Shown in pieces: positions 1 to 14,751 of a stretch of 64,000 bases of DNA. The position numbers and the translations under genes were made by a program. The stretch is from Albirhodobacter sp042466415 (GTDB taxonomy: Bacteria > Pseudomonadota > Alphaproteobacteria > Rhodobacterales > Rhodobacteraceae). The notes beneath the pieces are model-generated. The model made no database searches. It had not been told where the DNA came from and saw only the letters and a program-made list of their open reading frames with translations. Every line of letters begins with the position of its first letter. Within the stretch, counting starts at the first letter, position 1. The stretch covers positions 1 through 64,000 of the forward strand of contig NZ_JAXHCH010000001.1 in assembly GCF_042466415.1 (NCBI RefSeq), read 5' to 3'.

Positions 1-414
1 TTTTTTTGTGATTGTTTTGCGATTTTGGTGTTGCGGAGATTGTGAGTTGGACCTAGAAGTCCCCTCACCGAAGCGGCAAACGCAGCGACGGTCGCCGGAA
101 GGGGTCGCAAGACACTGAGAAGGTTGGGAAATTTGGAGATGGTTTAGCGGGTAGCGCCTCGGGATTGAGGAGCGTCCGTGAAATTTTGTCTCCGTGCTCT
201 TTGAAAATTTGGATTTACTGAAGAGATATGTGGGCGGTTTGGTCGTTTCGATGAACAACCGGCGCATATCGGCTCTCTAGCTTAGGCGATGATGAGAGTG
301 TCAGCTTCACAGTTTGTCGGTCACGTAAGTGAACGATAAGCAGATGATGATGTTCTAGCAATAGGACACAGATGTGCGAAGGTTCGACGTCAAGGATATG
401 CCGCAAGGCATTTC
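1..414 (+). promoter_or_regulatory. rrn operon leader with boxA-like antitermination site
   Basis: There is no gene in this stretch; it leads into the 16S gene. A boxA-like sequence TGCTCTTTGAAAA lies at 195–207 and matches the E. coli rrn boxA (TGCTCTTTAACA) at most positions, as expected for NusB/NusE-dependent antitermination. Just before the 16S start, atgccgcaaggcat (about 398–411) can form a short hairpin, probably part of processing. I could not fix a single sigma70 promoter; the transcription start may lie before position 1. Confidence 0.6.
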
Positions 415-1901
<1,487 letters not shown>

Positions 1902-2044
1902 GTTTCCACCTAGGCGTTTTGCTTGCAAAACGCTTAACAGGAAACACTTAGCAGGACTTTCAGTCAGAAAGTCCAAACATCATACGGTCAGGCCGTCCTC
2001 ATATCTCTTCAGTATCATGTCATCAGACCTACCGGTCTGTATTT

Positions 2045-2121
<77 letters not shown>

Positions 2122-2128
2122 TGATTTT

Positions 2129-2204
2129 GGGGCCTTAGCTCAGCTGGGAGAGCGCCTGATTTGCATTCAGGAGGTCATCGGTTCGATCCCGATAGGCTCC
2201 ACCA
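2129..2204 (+). tRNA. tRNA-Ala (anticodon TGC)
   Basis: A 76-nt cloverleaf only 7 nt after tRNA-Ile. It starts ggggcct, has anticodon loop tttgcat (TGC), a T arm with ggttcgatccc, and an encoded CCA. The Ile–Ala pair is typical of alphaproteobacterial rrn spacers. Confidence 0.97.
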
Positions 2205-2598
2205 GACCTGTTTGCGCGCAAAAGATGCGGCATCGGTTGGGTGAACATCTAGTGACATGACAAAGAGATCTTCAGTTTGACCGTTAAGCACTGTTTGAGT
2301 GTTTAACCGTCCAACTGACGCGAGCTTGCTCGTATCTTGGACAGGACCTTCGGGTCCAATTGACATCGTTTAGAGAGAATATACAGCATTGTTGGGGTTA
2401 TCCACGTGAGGATAGCCTGCTCCATTGGAGCTAACGCAATGTTGTCCAAGTCAAGTACACTAACCAAATTGCGATAACTGAGGTTATCGCGCGTGTCAGT
2501 TTGACGTTCATAGCCTTGCATGGGCTATGTCCAATAATCGACTGATGCGGGTAGTATACATTGTTTTTGACCGGAGGGAGTTTAACTTCTTCTGGATC
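2205..2598 (+). other. tRNA-Ala to 23S internal transcribed spacer
   Basis: About 394 bases without a gene. This is the rest of the transcribed spacer, expected to hold 23S processing stems. The sequence just before and at the 23S start (ggatcaaatcaag, about 2594–2606) pairs with cttgatttgatcc at about 5427–5439, forming the closing stem. Short ORFs here are not supported. Confidence 0.7.
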
Positions 2599-5436
<2,838 letters not shown>

Positions 5437-5514
5437 CCAGTAGAAGATAAACTCTACGATCAACAAGTATACACAATAAACGTCAGTGACTTGACTTGGA
5501 CATGGTTCTTTCTC

Positions 5515-5632
5515 GGTTTGGTGGTCATAGCGCGAGCAAAACACCCGGCTCCATTCCGAACCCGGCAGTTAAGTGCCGTCGCGCCAATGGTACTGCGTCT
5601 TAAGACGTGGGAGAGTAGGTCACCGCCAAACC
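5515..5632 (+). rRNA. rrf: 5S ribosomal RNA
   Basis: About 118 nt. The 5' strand ggtttggtgg pairs with the 3' strand ccgccaaacc. The conserved ccattccgaacccggcagttaag and the 3' loop gagagtaggtcaccgcc are present. It lies 78 nt after the 23S in the same operon. Confidence 0.95.
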
Positions 5633-5725
5633 TAGTAAGAACCAAGATATTCTCTCAAACGATACTCAAAAAACCCCAAAAGCTTAACCGCCCAAGGGGC
5701 TAACGTGCAACAAATCGCACACCGT

Positions 5726-7435
<1,710 letters not shown>

Positions 7436-7463
7436 GGAACGATCCGTTGCTTTAAATGTAGAT

Positions 7464-7676
7464 TTACTTGTTAGAATGGCGTGGGTCGGAGGTTTTGCCT
7501 AGGGCTGTTTCATGATCAACGCGAGCGGCCTCGCGCGCTAACGCTCTGATTAGGGCGAGAAAGTCTTCGCGGTGCTGGGCCGTTGTGGGATCGGCAGACA
7601 GGATGACAGGCACGTCGACAGGTGGCGCGCTTGGCACCTCCTTGTCGCACGCATGTCCTTTCCGGTCCCGTGCCAC
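7464..7676 (-). CDS. Small conserved protein upstream of recombinase 1
   Basis: About 70 residues from a GTG start; family not recognised. Its C-terminal helix REDFLALIRALAREAARVDH corresponds to REAFHRLLRALARDLARADH in the small ORF in the same place before recombinase 2 (24159–24341), while the N-terminal halves differ. The 28-nt gap to the recombinase start suggests an operon. A recombination directionality factor or other accessory role is possible from position only. Nothing else identifies it. Confidence 0.55.
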   Translation of the reverse strand: MARDRKGHACDKEVPSAPPVDVPVILSADPTTAQHREDFLALIRALAREAARVDHETALGKTSDPRHSNK

Positions 7677-7812
7677 TGGCCGAGTTCTCCTGCCCGTTCC
7701 GGCGCAAGGCTGGACGGTCTATGTTGGTGTATTTAGGGGCCGGTATTAGTCCGGTTGTCTGCGCAGATATATACAGCATAAGAGACCTCTTCTTTTAGCA
7801 AGAACCTTGATA

Positions 7813-7986
7813 AATCGGGCGTTTAGGCGCTGAATATGTGGATAAGCCGCATACGAAATTCTTTGGTCAATTCTTCTGACACGGACATGAAGCAAAATAA
7901 TTACTATAAAAAATCACTGATTTTAGAGTTCCAGAAAGGTCCGTATTTTCTGCCCAAGAAAGGATTCGTGTGATTCGCTGGAACAC
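7813..7986 (-). pseudogene. Decayed copy of the 71-aa conserved small ORF
   Basis: On the minus strand this reads VFQRITRILSWAENTDLSG, then a KSVIFYSNYFAS stretch ending QKN, then TGA (7867–7869), then PKNFVCGLSTYSAPKR. Island 2 has the open version at 24472–24687, with Trp in place of the stop. The alignment runs over the whole stretch, including the region around the stop. Either the protein is dead here, or the DNA is conserved for a non-coding reason. Confidence 0.5.
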
Positions 7987-8090
7987 CCGCCTTGGCTCGA
8001 TTTTTCTCATAGGCACAGATTTTGAGGTTCATGCATGAGGTGGCCCGAACGGCCTGATGCCTACGCTTTGCTGGGGGGCGTTGAGGTCCC

Positions 8091-9213
8091 TCATCGTGCG
8101 ACCTCTTCTGCATATGTTGTGGCAGTCTCTTGGGCCTTGCTTTGTCCCACCTTGCGCAGAAATGGTTCAATCTCTGCGGCGGGCATTGACCGTTTTTGCA
8201 CAAGCTCATCCGCCAAAGCCTCAAGAACAGCTCGATGCTTTGTGAGGATCGCCGCCGCATGTCGCTCGGCGCACACCAACCTGTGACGCACGCGGTCGCG
8301 GATCGCCGGTGTGGTGAGCAGAGCCTCGTTCGGCTTTGACTGCCAGAGCAGCCCCTCGTATCCCAGACCATAGGTCGTCTCGATATCAAGCGCATAGCGG
8401 GTCGCTTTGGCGAGGTCCGAAGTCTCTGGCCCACCCGATCCGGCAGAAACTTCGCCAAAGATAAGGTGTTCGGCGGCGCGGCCAGCCAATGAATAGGCCA
8501 TTTCGGCTTCAATGTCGGCGAGGAGGCCCTGGTGAGCGATAGGTTGGCGCAAGATGGCGCCCCCGTCGGCCGTTATCTGAATGCTATCAATTCGTCCCAG
8601 TTGCAGCGCCGTGCCCATGATCGCGTGGCCAGCTTCATGCACCGCGATGCGCCAGAGAAGTGGGGCGTTTTCGCCCGATGGGTCGATGTTGAGGTGCTCC
8701 CGCAGCATCGCGATGTTGAGCGCCTTGCGACTGTGGCGCGCATCTGATCTGGCCGCGCGGATCGCGGCGTCGAGTTCTGCCGCGCTATGTCCAACAGCCA
8801 GCGGCGCGAGGCTGCCCAACTCGCTATCGGCGATATCTTCAACGAGATGATGGCGCAAAATGGCGAGGATGGCATCAGCATCGGGCAGCGGCACCTTGAT
8901 TTTGATGTCCATCCGACCGGCGCGCAAAATGGCAGGGTCCATACGGTCTGGATGGTTGCAGGTGCCAACCACGATCACGCCTTCCTCGCGTGAGATGGCG
9001 TCGAGCTCAGCCAAGAACGTGGAGATGACTTGGGTTCTGTAATTCGAGGCGTGACGATCGGCATCACTGCGCGATCCGACAGCGTCGATTTCGTCGATGA
9101 TCAGCAGGCAGGGCGCGCGCCTGCGGGCCTCGGCAAAGCTGGCGCGCATTTCGCGCAGCATATCGCCAAGATGGCCCGCAGATTGCCACTCGCCAAAGCC
9201 GCCGGTCACAGTA
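8091..9213 (-). pseudogene. 5'-truncated FtsH-like AAA+ ATPase/M41 peptidase
   Basis: The remaining part starts at the IS boundary with a VTGGFGEWQSAG stretch, then has Walker B LLIIDEIDAVG, the sensor-1/arginine-finger region (GTCNHPDRMDPAILRAGRMD) and an M41 zinc peptidase domain with HEAGH at about 8628–8642. The upstream part, including Walker A and any membrane segments, is lost at the IS junction (9214), so ATP hydrolysis is not expected. FtsH-family proteins unfold and degrade proteins; this one would have been a short, possibly soluble member. Island 2 has an unrelated AAA+ protein in the same position. Confidence 0.8.
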
Positions 9214-9298
9214 TGTCTGACGTCAGCACCCGTGGGACAGATTTGAGGATTTGAATAACGGAGGATTTCTGGTTCATCTTATCGATTAGGAGATCGAG

Positions 9299-9673
9299 AT
9301 GACGAAGAAGCCCCAGACATCAAAAGACGCCGCCGACAAGGTGGTTAAGAACATCCGCCGCAAGACGCGGCAAACCTATTCAGCTGAAGAGAAAATCCGC
9401 ATCGTCTTGGCGGGCCTGCGTGGCGAGGAAAGCATCTCGGTGCTATGCCGTCGCGAGGGGATTGCCGAGAGCCTGTATTACAGCTGATCGAAGGAATTTC
9501 TGGAAGCTGGCAAGCGCCGGTTATCTGGTGATACGGCACGACAGGCTACGTCGCCTGAGGTAAAGGATTTGCGTTCTGAGTCCCTGGCCCTCAAAGAGTG
9601 CGTTGCGGATCTGACGCTCGAGAACCGTCTGCTTAAAAAAAGCATGACAGGAAGTGGGGGATACGAGGAATGA
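9299..9673 (+). pseudogene. IS3-like orfA with an in-frame stop
   Basis: The N-terminal HTH (SAEEKIRIVLAGLRGEE, CRREGIAESLYYS) is cut by TGA at 9485–9487. In-frame sequence continues as SKEFLEAGKRRLSG and ends in a leucine-zipper-like stretch (ADLTLENRLLKKSM). The stop stands where related proteins have Trp, so it is a probable nonsense mutation. The end overlaps the orfB start in ATGA. Confidence 0.75.
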
Positions 9674-10650
9674 GGTATCCTGCATCGGAGAAACTGGAAA
9701 TCATTCGCACTGTTGAGGGATCGCATTTGCCGGTCAAACAAACCCTCGACATGCTGGGCATCCCGCGCACGACATTCTATCGATGGTATGATCTCTATAT
9801 TGACGGCGGCCTGGATGGACTGGCTGACAGATCCCCACGTCCAGGATCGGTCTGGAACCGCATCCCTGATGCCCGTCGTGATGACCTGATCGAGTTTGCG
9901 CTGGAACATGAGGCGCTGACCACACGGGAACTGGCGGTCAAATACACTGATGAGAAGCGGTATTTTGTTTCTGAATCATCAGCTTACCGCATTCTCAAAG
10001 CAGCGGACCTGATTACAGCACCTGACTATGTGGTCATTAAAGCGGCCGAGGAGTTCAAAGACAAAACCACGACCATCAACGAGATGTGGCAAACGGACTT
10101 CACCTACTTCAAGATCATTGGCTGGGGCTGGTATTATCTGAGCACGATCCTCGATGATTACAGCCGCTACATCATTGCGTGGAAGCTTTGCACCAACATG
10201 CGTGCTGAGGACGTGACAGACACGATCGAACTGGCGCTGACGGCGTCTGGTTGCGACCAGGCGGTTGTGCGTCACAAGCCACGCCTGCTCAGCGACAACG
10301 GTTCATGCTACATCTCCGGCGATCTGGCCAAGTGGTTGGAGGATCAAAAAATGACGCATGTTCGGGGCGCACCGTTCCACCCACAAACCCAAGGCAAAAT
10401 CGAACGCTGGCACCAGACCATGAAGAACCGGGTTCTGCTGGAGAACTACTATCTGCCCGGTGACCTCGAACGCCAGATCGGGGCCTTCGTCGAATACTAC
10501 AACAACCAGCGCTACCACGAGAGCCTGAACAACGTCATACCAGCCGACGTCTACTTCGGCCGCGACAAAGCCATTCTCAGAGAAAGGGAAAAAATCAAGA
10601 AAAACACAATCAAACAACGCCGCTTGCAACATCAGAAACAAGCCGCATAA
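9670..10650 (+). CDS. IS3-like DDE transposase orfB
   Basis: 326 residues with an N-terminal HTH (LPVKQTLDMLGIPRTTFYRW), an HTH_21-like segment and an rve integrase core. The catalytic residues are visible: Asp in QTDFTYF, Asp in LSDNGSCY and Glu in GKIERWHQT. It carries out strand cleavage and transfer of the IS. The ORF is intact, but orfA carries a stop codon, so autonomous movement of this copy is doubtful. Confidence 0.9.
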   Translation: MRYPASEKLEIIRTVEGSHLPVKQTLDMLGIPRTTFYRWYDLYIDGGLDGLADRSPRPGSVWNRIPDARRDDLIEFALEHEALTTRELAVKYTDEKRYFVSESSAYRILKAADLITAPDYVVIKAAEEFKDKTTTINEMWQTDFTYFKIIGWGWYYLSTILDDYSRYIIAWKLCTNMRAEDVTDTIELALTASGCDQAVVRHKPRLLSDNGSCYISGDLAKWLEDQKMTHVRGAPFHPQTQGKIERWHQTMKNRVLLENYYLPGDLERQIGAFVEYYNNQRYHESLNNVIPADVYFGRDKAILREREKIKKNTIKQRRLQHQKQAA

Positions 10651-10723
10651 TCAATCACACAAACGAGCCAGAGCCTCCAATACTCAAGCCGCTCTGATGC
10701 CCCATTTTATATGACGACGGACA

Positions 10724-11518
10724 CTCCACGCCTACTACAAGCGCGAGGGCATCCCATATGTTTACAAGGACCATAAGACCGCTCACGGCGCTGAAAGGTA
10801 TTGGGACCTCACTAAATGTCTCAGCACTGGAAAGTGCCCGATTTCTGAAGGCGCCAAGATTAACCTGAAATTCTTGATCGACCTCAGGCATGAAATCGAG
10901 CATCAGTCGACCAGCCGTATCGACGACGCGATCGGTGCTGAGCTCCAGTCTTGTGCGCTCAACTTCAACGATGCGCTCAATGGCCTGTTCGGCAGGCAAT
11001 TCGGTCTCGAAAAAAGGTTGCCGATCGCGCTTCAATTCGTGTCATTCGGTCCGGAGCAACGGAGTGCATTGAAGAATGCGTCGTCACTGCCTATCCACGT
11101 CTCATCTTTCATCAAAGCGTTTGAGAATGGTCTTACCGACGAGCAGGTGAAGGACCCCGCATTCCGGTTGAAAGTCGCCTTCGTGCCGATCGCCGCGAAG
11201 AAGGCAGCGGGAGCCGATGTCGCGGTTGTTACGGTCAAGCCCGGCAGTGATGAGGCTGAAAAGGTTGGGGACGTGATTTTCAAAGAGGTCAATCGCGCAA
11301 GATACATCAGGAAAGAAGTCCTAGCTTCCGTGAAGGAGGCCGGTTACCCAAAGTTTGGCCCTGGGGACCACACAGCACTCATGCAAGAGCTCGAAGCTAA
11401 GGACCCTACAAAGGGATACGGCTGCGGGGGCGACTACAAGGGCACTTGGGTCTGGTATGACCGCTGGATCGAGCGAGTCATCGAGCATTGCAAGCAGGAA
11501 GGTGATCGCTATCGGTGA
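10724..11518 (+). pseudogene. 5'-truncated DUF3644 protein
   Basis: The open frame begins at the IS edge: HAYYKREGIPYVYKDHKTAH, then RYWDLTKCLS and an LIDLRHEIEH stretch. This pattern is typical of DUF3644 proteins, whose function is unknown and which are often found on mobile elements. About 265 residues remain. The first ATG in frame is at 10874, but homology starts at 10724, so the N-terminus was lost. The downstream part is lysine-rich and ends in an intact stop. Confidence 0.65.
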
Positions 11519-12225
11519 TTGAAAGGCGTTTGCTGTGATCTGAGTAAAGATCGTGATCAGGGTGGCGAACGAAAGGTTGTCGAGGCCTGACTTCGAATCT
11601 TCTGTTTCGCCCATCTGTGGCTTGCGCGCTACCGCTTCGACGGTGAATTTCTTGCATTGGCATACAAGCCTTTCCATCGGAACATGCGCTTTCTTTATTG
11701 CGGGAAGGAATTTGAATGTTTTCTAAACGACATGGATTTTCGAGCGCTCCACCAATTTTATTTCGGCATGATGCTGGTCTGCCCCCACCGAGTGGTCCAG
11801 TTTGAATGTTAGTGCATGGTCGGCCTCTGGTCTATCGGGACGATGCTTTTGGGCGCTGGCGGACGGTACCCTAAGGCGCTGTGAGGTCTGACGGTGTTGT
11901 AGTGACGACGCCATCTCTCGATCAGGACCTGGGCCTCGCGCAATGTGGTGAAGACCTCGCCGTTCAAAAGTTCGTCCCGGAACCGTGCGTTGAAGCTCTC
12001 GCAATAGCCGTTTTCCCATGGTGAACCCGGCGCGATGAAGGCGGTTTTCGCGCCTACAGCTCCGATCCATGCCCTCACCTTCTTGGCGATAAATTCGGCG
12101 CCATTGTCGGACCTTATGTATTCCGGCGGTCCGCGGAGAATGAACAGGTCGGTCAATGCGTCGACCACGTCTGTAGAATTCAGCTTGCGTTTGACACGGA
12201 TCACCAGAGCCTCCTTCGTGAACTC

Positions 12226-12265
12226 CCTCTCGGCATTTGCTGCGCAAAAGCCTGCCAGGCAGCGC
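12226..12265 (-). repeat. Variable-hairpin repeat, copy A
   Basis: Read on minus: gcgctgcctggcag, a core gcttttgc-gca-gcaaatgc that folds with one mismatch, then cgagagg followed by ga. It is inserted cleanly in orfB between codons for NIID and EFTKEA. Its arms match copies B, C and D while the core differs. Confidence 0.75.
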
Positions 12266-12331
12266 ATCGATGATATTTAGCGTGCGGAAGATCCGCCCGT
12301 CGTGCGTCCGGTCCTGAACAAAGTCATAGGA

Positions 12332-12372
12332 TCCCGTTGCCCGGCAGACGATGTTCACATCGTCGAGAGGGA
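12332..12372 (+). repeat. Variable-hairpin repeat, copy B
   Basis: cccgttgcccggcag, then a perfect hairpin gacgatg-ttca-catcgtc (its first g is shared with the arm), then gagaggga. It sits in the same orfB as copy A, in the opposite orientation. It interrupts the codons for NHV and SYDFV. Confidence 0.75.
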
Positions 12373-12734
12373 GACATGGTTCGGACGCTCCGGCCGCAGC
12401 CGCACGCAAGAACCGTCATTCAGCCAAAGCCGACACTTCTTAGGTTGTTTTTGCGGGACTTTCAGCCCCTCCCGCCGCCAGATCCGTTCGACCCTTTTAT
12501 GGTTCACATGCCAGCCGCTGTTGTTCAGCATTCCAGTGATCATGCGATACCCATAGCGTCCGAACTCTCGCGCCAGCGCGATGATGTCCTCGGTCAGCCG
12601 TTCTTCGTCGGGCAGACCGATGGGCACCTTGCGCTGGGTCGAGCGATGCTGTCCCAAGGTGCGGCAAACTCGGCGCTCTGATACGCTGAGAGTTTGCCGC
12701 ACATGGTCGATACATCGACGACGGCGGGAAGGGC

Positions 12735-13034
12735 TTAGAAGTTTCGCTGACGCGGACCTTCGGTTCCCCGGGCGGCCTCGGTCAGGATCATCTTGTCCAG
12801 CGTCAGATCCGACACGGCGCGCCTCAGCCGGGTATTCTCGGTCTCCAACTCTTTCAGCCGTTTGAGCTGATCCCGGCTCATGCCACCATACTCTTTGCGC
12901 CATCGATAGTAGGTCGGCTGCGTCACGCCAATCTGACGCACGGCATCGGCAAGCGAGCTGCCTTGCCCCTGCAACACTTCAACCTGCCGCAGCTTCAGCA
13001 CGATCTCTTCGGGCTTGTCTCTCTTTCCAGCCAT
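12735..13034 (-). CDS. IS3-family orfA (HTH protein)
   Basis: 99 residues: a KPEEIVLKLRQVEVLQGQG stretch, a helix-turn-helix around LADAVRQIGVTQPTYYRWRK, then a leucine-rich zipper (RLKELETENTRLRRAVSDLT) ending LDKMILTEAARG. It is the DNA-binding half of an IS3 transposase normally fused to orfB by a -1 frameshift. The ORF is open, but its partner is broken. Confidence 0.85.
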   Translation of the reverse strand: MAGKRDKPEEIVLKLRQVEVLQGQGSSLADAVRQIGVTQPTYYRWRKEYGGMSRDQLKRLKELETENTRLRRAVSDLTLDKMILTEAARGTEGPRQRNF

Positions 13035-13095
13035 CTCTAGTCCTCCTGAAATGGGATTATACTATCCCAGTTGGTGGACCACTTCAGTGGGGGCA

Positions 13096-13343
13096 CTCCA
13101 GAGGGCGCGCTGATGGATCTGGGCGTGGCCATTGCAAACCGTCACTTTGTGCAGCATCAACTCAGGTCCGGCGCGCTGGTTGCCCCCTTCGGGGCGGGCT
13201 GTCCGACGGGGGAGAGCTATTATCTCACATGGCGCAAAGATACGACCCCGTCAGCGCCGCTCTTGAAATTTCTTGAATGGATTCGAGCGCATATCGCGGA
13301 TGGATCCCCGGATAAGTCAGAAGCGCCACGGGATGATCAGTGA
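13096..13343 (+). pseudogene. C-terminal remnant of a LysR-family regulator
   Basis: The open frame at the IS edge reads PEGALMDLGVAIANRHFV, then a LRSGALVAPFGAG stretch and SYYLTWRKDTTPSAPLLKFL. This is the end of a LysR substrate-binding domain of the GcvA type (a GLGVALG...L..G.LV.PF pattern). About 80 residues remain. The HTH and most of the effector domain are missing upstream of the IS. Confidence 0.7.
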
Positions 13344-13389
13344 GGCCTCCGGCGCAGTTTCGGGCCGAGTTTGCGCGTTGAGATCTGCT

Positions 13390-13806
13390 CTAGGCGCCCT
13401 CTGCCGAGGCGCAGGCCGAGCGCCCGAACCCATGCATACGATTGGCCCATTGCACGGCGACAAAGGCACCTTTGACGCGTGGCAACATCCAGATTGAACT
13501 CCCGACAACAAAGAGGCCTGTGAGGGAGGCCATCATCATCGGCTCCATCCGGTAAGTTTCCCAAAAGAAGGCCAATAGGAAGCCGCCGAGGTGGCACATC
13601 AGTAGGATGACGACATAGGCCGGCCCGTCGTCGGCACTCTGCGGCGTGAGATCAAGGCCGCAGCAGGGGCATTCCGGCGCGACTTTCAGGTAGCGCGAAA
13701 ACATCGCACCCTCCCCGCAGCGTGGGCATTTCATCATCATGCCGCGCTTGACCGATTGCTTCACATCACGTGGTGTTTCGGCTTCTTCGGAGATCTTCGC
13801 CTGCAT
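13390..13806 (-). CDS. DUF983 family membrane protein
   Basis: 138 residues from the ATG at 13806 (MQAKISEEAETPRD); a longer in-frame start at 13887 lacks support. It has a zinc-ribbon-like pair MKCPRCGEG and PECPCCGLDL, followed by two membrane helices (YVVILLMCHLGGFLLAFF and MMASLTGLFVVGSSIWML). This is the DUF983 layout. Function unknown. It lies 124 nt after the Nit1C-type operon on the same strand and could be its distal member. Confidence 0.8.
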   Translation of the reverse strand: MQAKISEEAETPRDVKQSVKRGMMMKCPRCGEGAMFSRYLKVAPECPCCGLDLTPQSADDGPAYVVILLMCHLGGFLLAFFWETYRMEPMMMASLTGLFVVGSSIWMLPRVKGAFVAVQWANRMHGFGRSACASAEGA

Positions 13807-13929
13807 GATGCGATCTTTCTTCAGGAATATCACCATGTAAATGTATGCGATATTGATCGTAAATTGAAGTTTTTTGATTGCAATCAATATGCGGCAAATT
13901 GACCCTGCCGAGACCGCGCGAGCTAACGT

Positions 13930-14751
13930 CTATAGGCCGCCCCGCAGCACTCTTCCGCTGGCAATCATCTGACCGTCTGCACGGCATAAGCTGGTATTCT
14001 CACCCCTGCGGTACAAATCAACACTCTCACCCGCTTCCAGATTGCCGAAGTAAAACATATCGCGCTGAAGGAGGGGCTTGGCCTCGCCGGTGGCGATCCA
14101 CTCGGCCCGCTCGGCTAGCGCTGAGAAACTCGGGAAATACAACAGTCCAACGGCGTTGAAATCGAGCGATGGGCAGGGGGTCAAACGCAGATGCGCAGCG
14201 CCGTTGGCCTTCATGCTACGGGTTTGGCGGGCCTGTCTGCGCGCTTCCAAGGCGAGTAAGGCCAGCGCGGGCGGGGGGGCTGGCAAGGGCGGCATCCTGC
14301 GCGGGTGGCGGCGGGTGATGCGGTGGTTCGATCTGCTATCGTCATGGCCGACGAAGGCCGAGATCATCATCAGCTCTGCGAGGATCTGGCCGTTGAACGT
14401 CATTTTATGGGTTGATCCGAGCTGGCAGGGTCCCGCTTCGAACAGGGTCGAAGTCAACAGAGCACGCTGCCCCAAAAGCGTCTGAGCGGGCGCTGTGAGC
14501 GTGAGAGATGTCGCGCAGAAGGCGGCATAGATCTCCCGCCCCTGCGCATCGTGAAACACGGCCTTCTCCTGCCCCATGGCCTGCGCGATCAAGGCCCAAT
14601 GCCGATCCCCGCCCGCGCGCAGTACCCATTGCTCGGAGAGGCCGGAGGGCCCGAGCTGCATCATGCCCAAGGGGAACTCCTGCGCAGTCTGCGGTGCCGC
14701 AGGGCGATCGAGCCGTTGCGCGAAGGGGCGAGACGAGGCGAAAGCCGTCAT
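13930..14751 (-). CDS. Pnap_2097 family protein (LnmK-like hot-dog fold)
   Basis: 273 residues. The N-terminal part (LGMMQLGPSGLSEQWVLRAG, GDRHWALIA) and C-terminal part (DFNAVGLLYFPSFSALAERA, RDMFYFGNLEAGES) match the two halves of the Pnap_2097/LnmK-related proteins, which have tandem hot-dog folds as in acyl-thioester enzymes. The stop of the upstream flavoprotein gene overlaps the start by 4 nt. In other genomes this family also sits at the end of MSMEG_0568-type clusters. The substrate is not known. Confidence 0.75.
   Translation of the reverse strand: MTAFASSRPFAQRLDRPAAPQTAQEFPLGMMQLGPSGLSEQWVLRAGGDRHWALIAQAMGQEKAVFHDAQGREIYAAFCATSLTLTAPAQTLLGQRALLTSTLFEAGPCQLGSTHKMTFNGQILAELMMISAFVGHDDSRSNHRITRRHPRRMPPLPAPPPALALLALEARRQARQTRSMKANGAAHLRLTPCPSLDFNAVGLLYFPSFSALAERAEWIATGEAKPLLQRDMFYFGNLEAGESVDLYRRGENTSLCRADGQMIASGRVLRGGL

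Larger units (their letters stand above)
9214..10723 (+). mobile_element. IS3-like insertion sequence (about 1.51 kb)
   Basis: The terminal inverted repeats TGTCTGACGTCA (left) and TGACGACGGACA (right, read on plus) bound two overlapping ORFs with a DDE transposase. No target-site duplication is visible (left flank agta, right flank ctcc). The flanks belong to two different genes, both missing their 5' ends. This suggests an IS-mediated deletion between two divergent genes rather than a simple insertion. Confidence 0.8.
11809..12740 (-). pseudogene. IS3-family orfB disrupted by two small hairpin repeats
   Basis: The rve-type transposase reads in three pieces. Up to RPERPNHV it is in one frame, YDFVQDRTHDGRIFRTLNII is in another, and FTKEALVIRVKRKL to the end (SDNGAEFI; GSPWENGYCESFN) is in a third. 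Removing 12226–12265 and about 12332–12372 restores a normal sequence (NIID-EFTKEA and NHV-SYDFV). Insertion of the two repeats therefore fully explains the loss of function. The catalytic Asp (SDNG) and Glu (ENGYCE) codons remain. Confidence 0.85.
11780..13095 (-). mobile_element. Decayed IS3-family element with two hairpin inserts
   Basis: The inverted ends TGCCCCCACCG-AGTGGTCCA (11780) and, on the other strand at 13095, TGCCCCCACTGAAGTGGTCCA enclose orfA and a broken orfB. Without the two roughly 40-bp inserts at 12226 and 12332 the element would be about 1.24 kb, a normal IS3 size. No clear target duplication. On its upstream (right) side it truncates a LysR-type gene. Confidence 0.8.
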
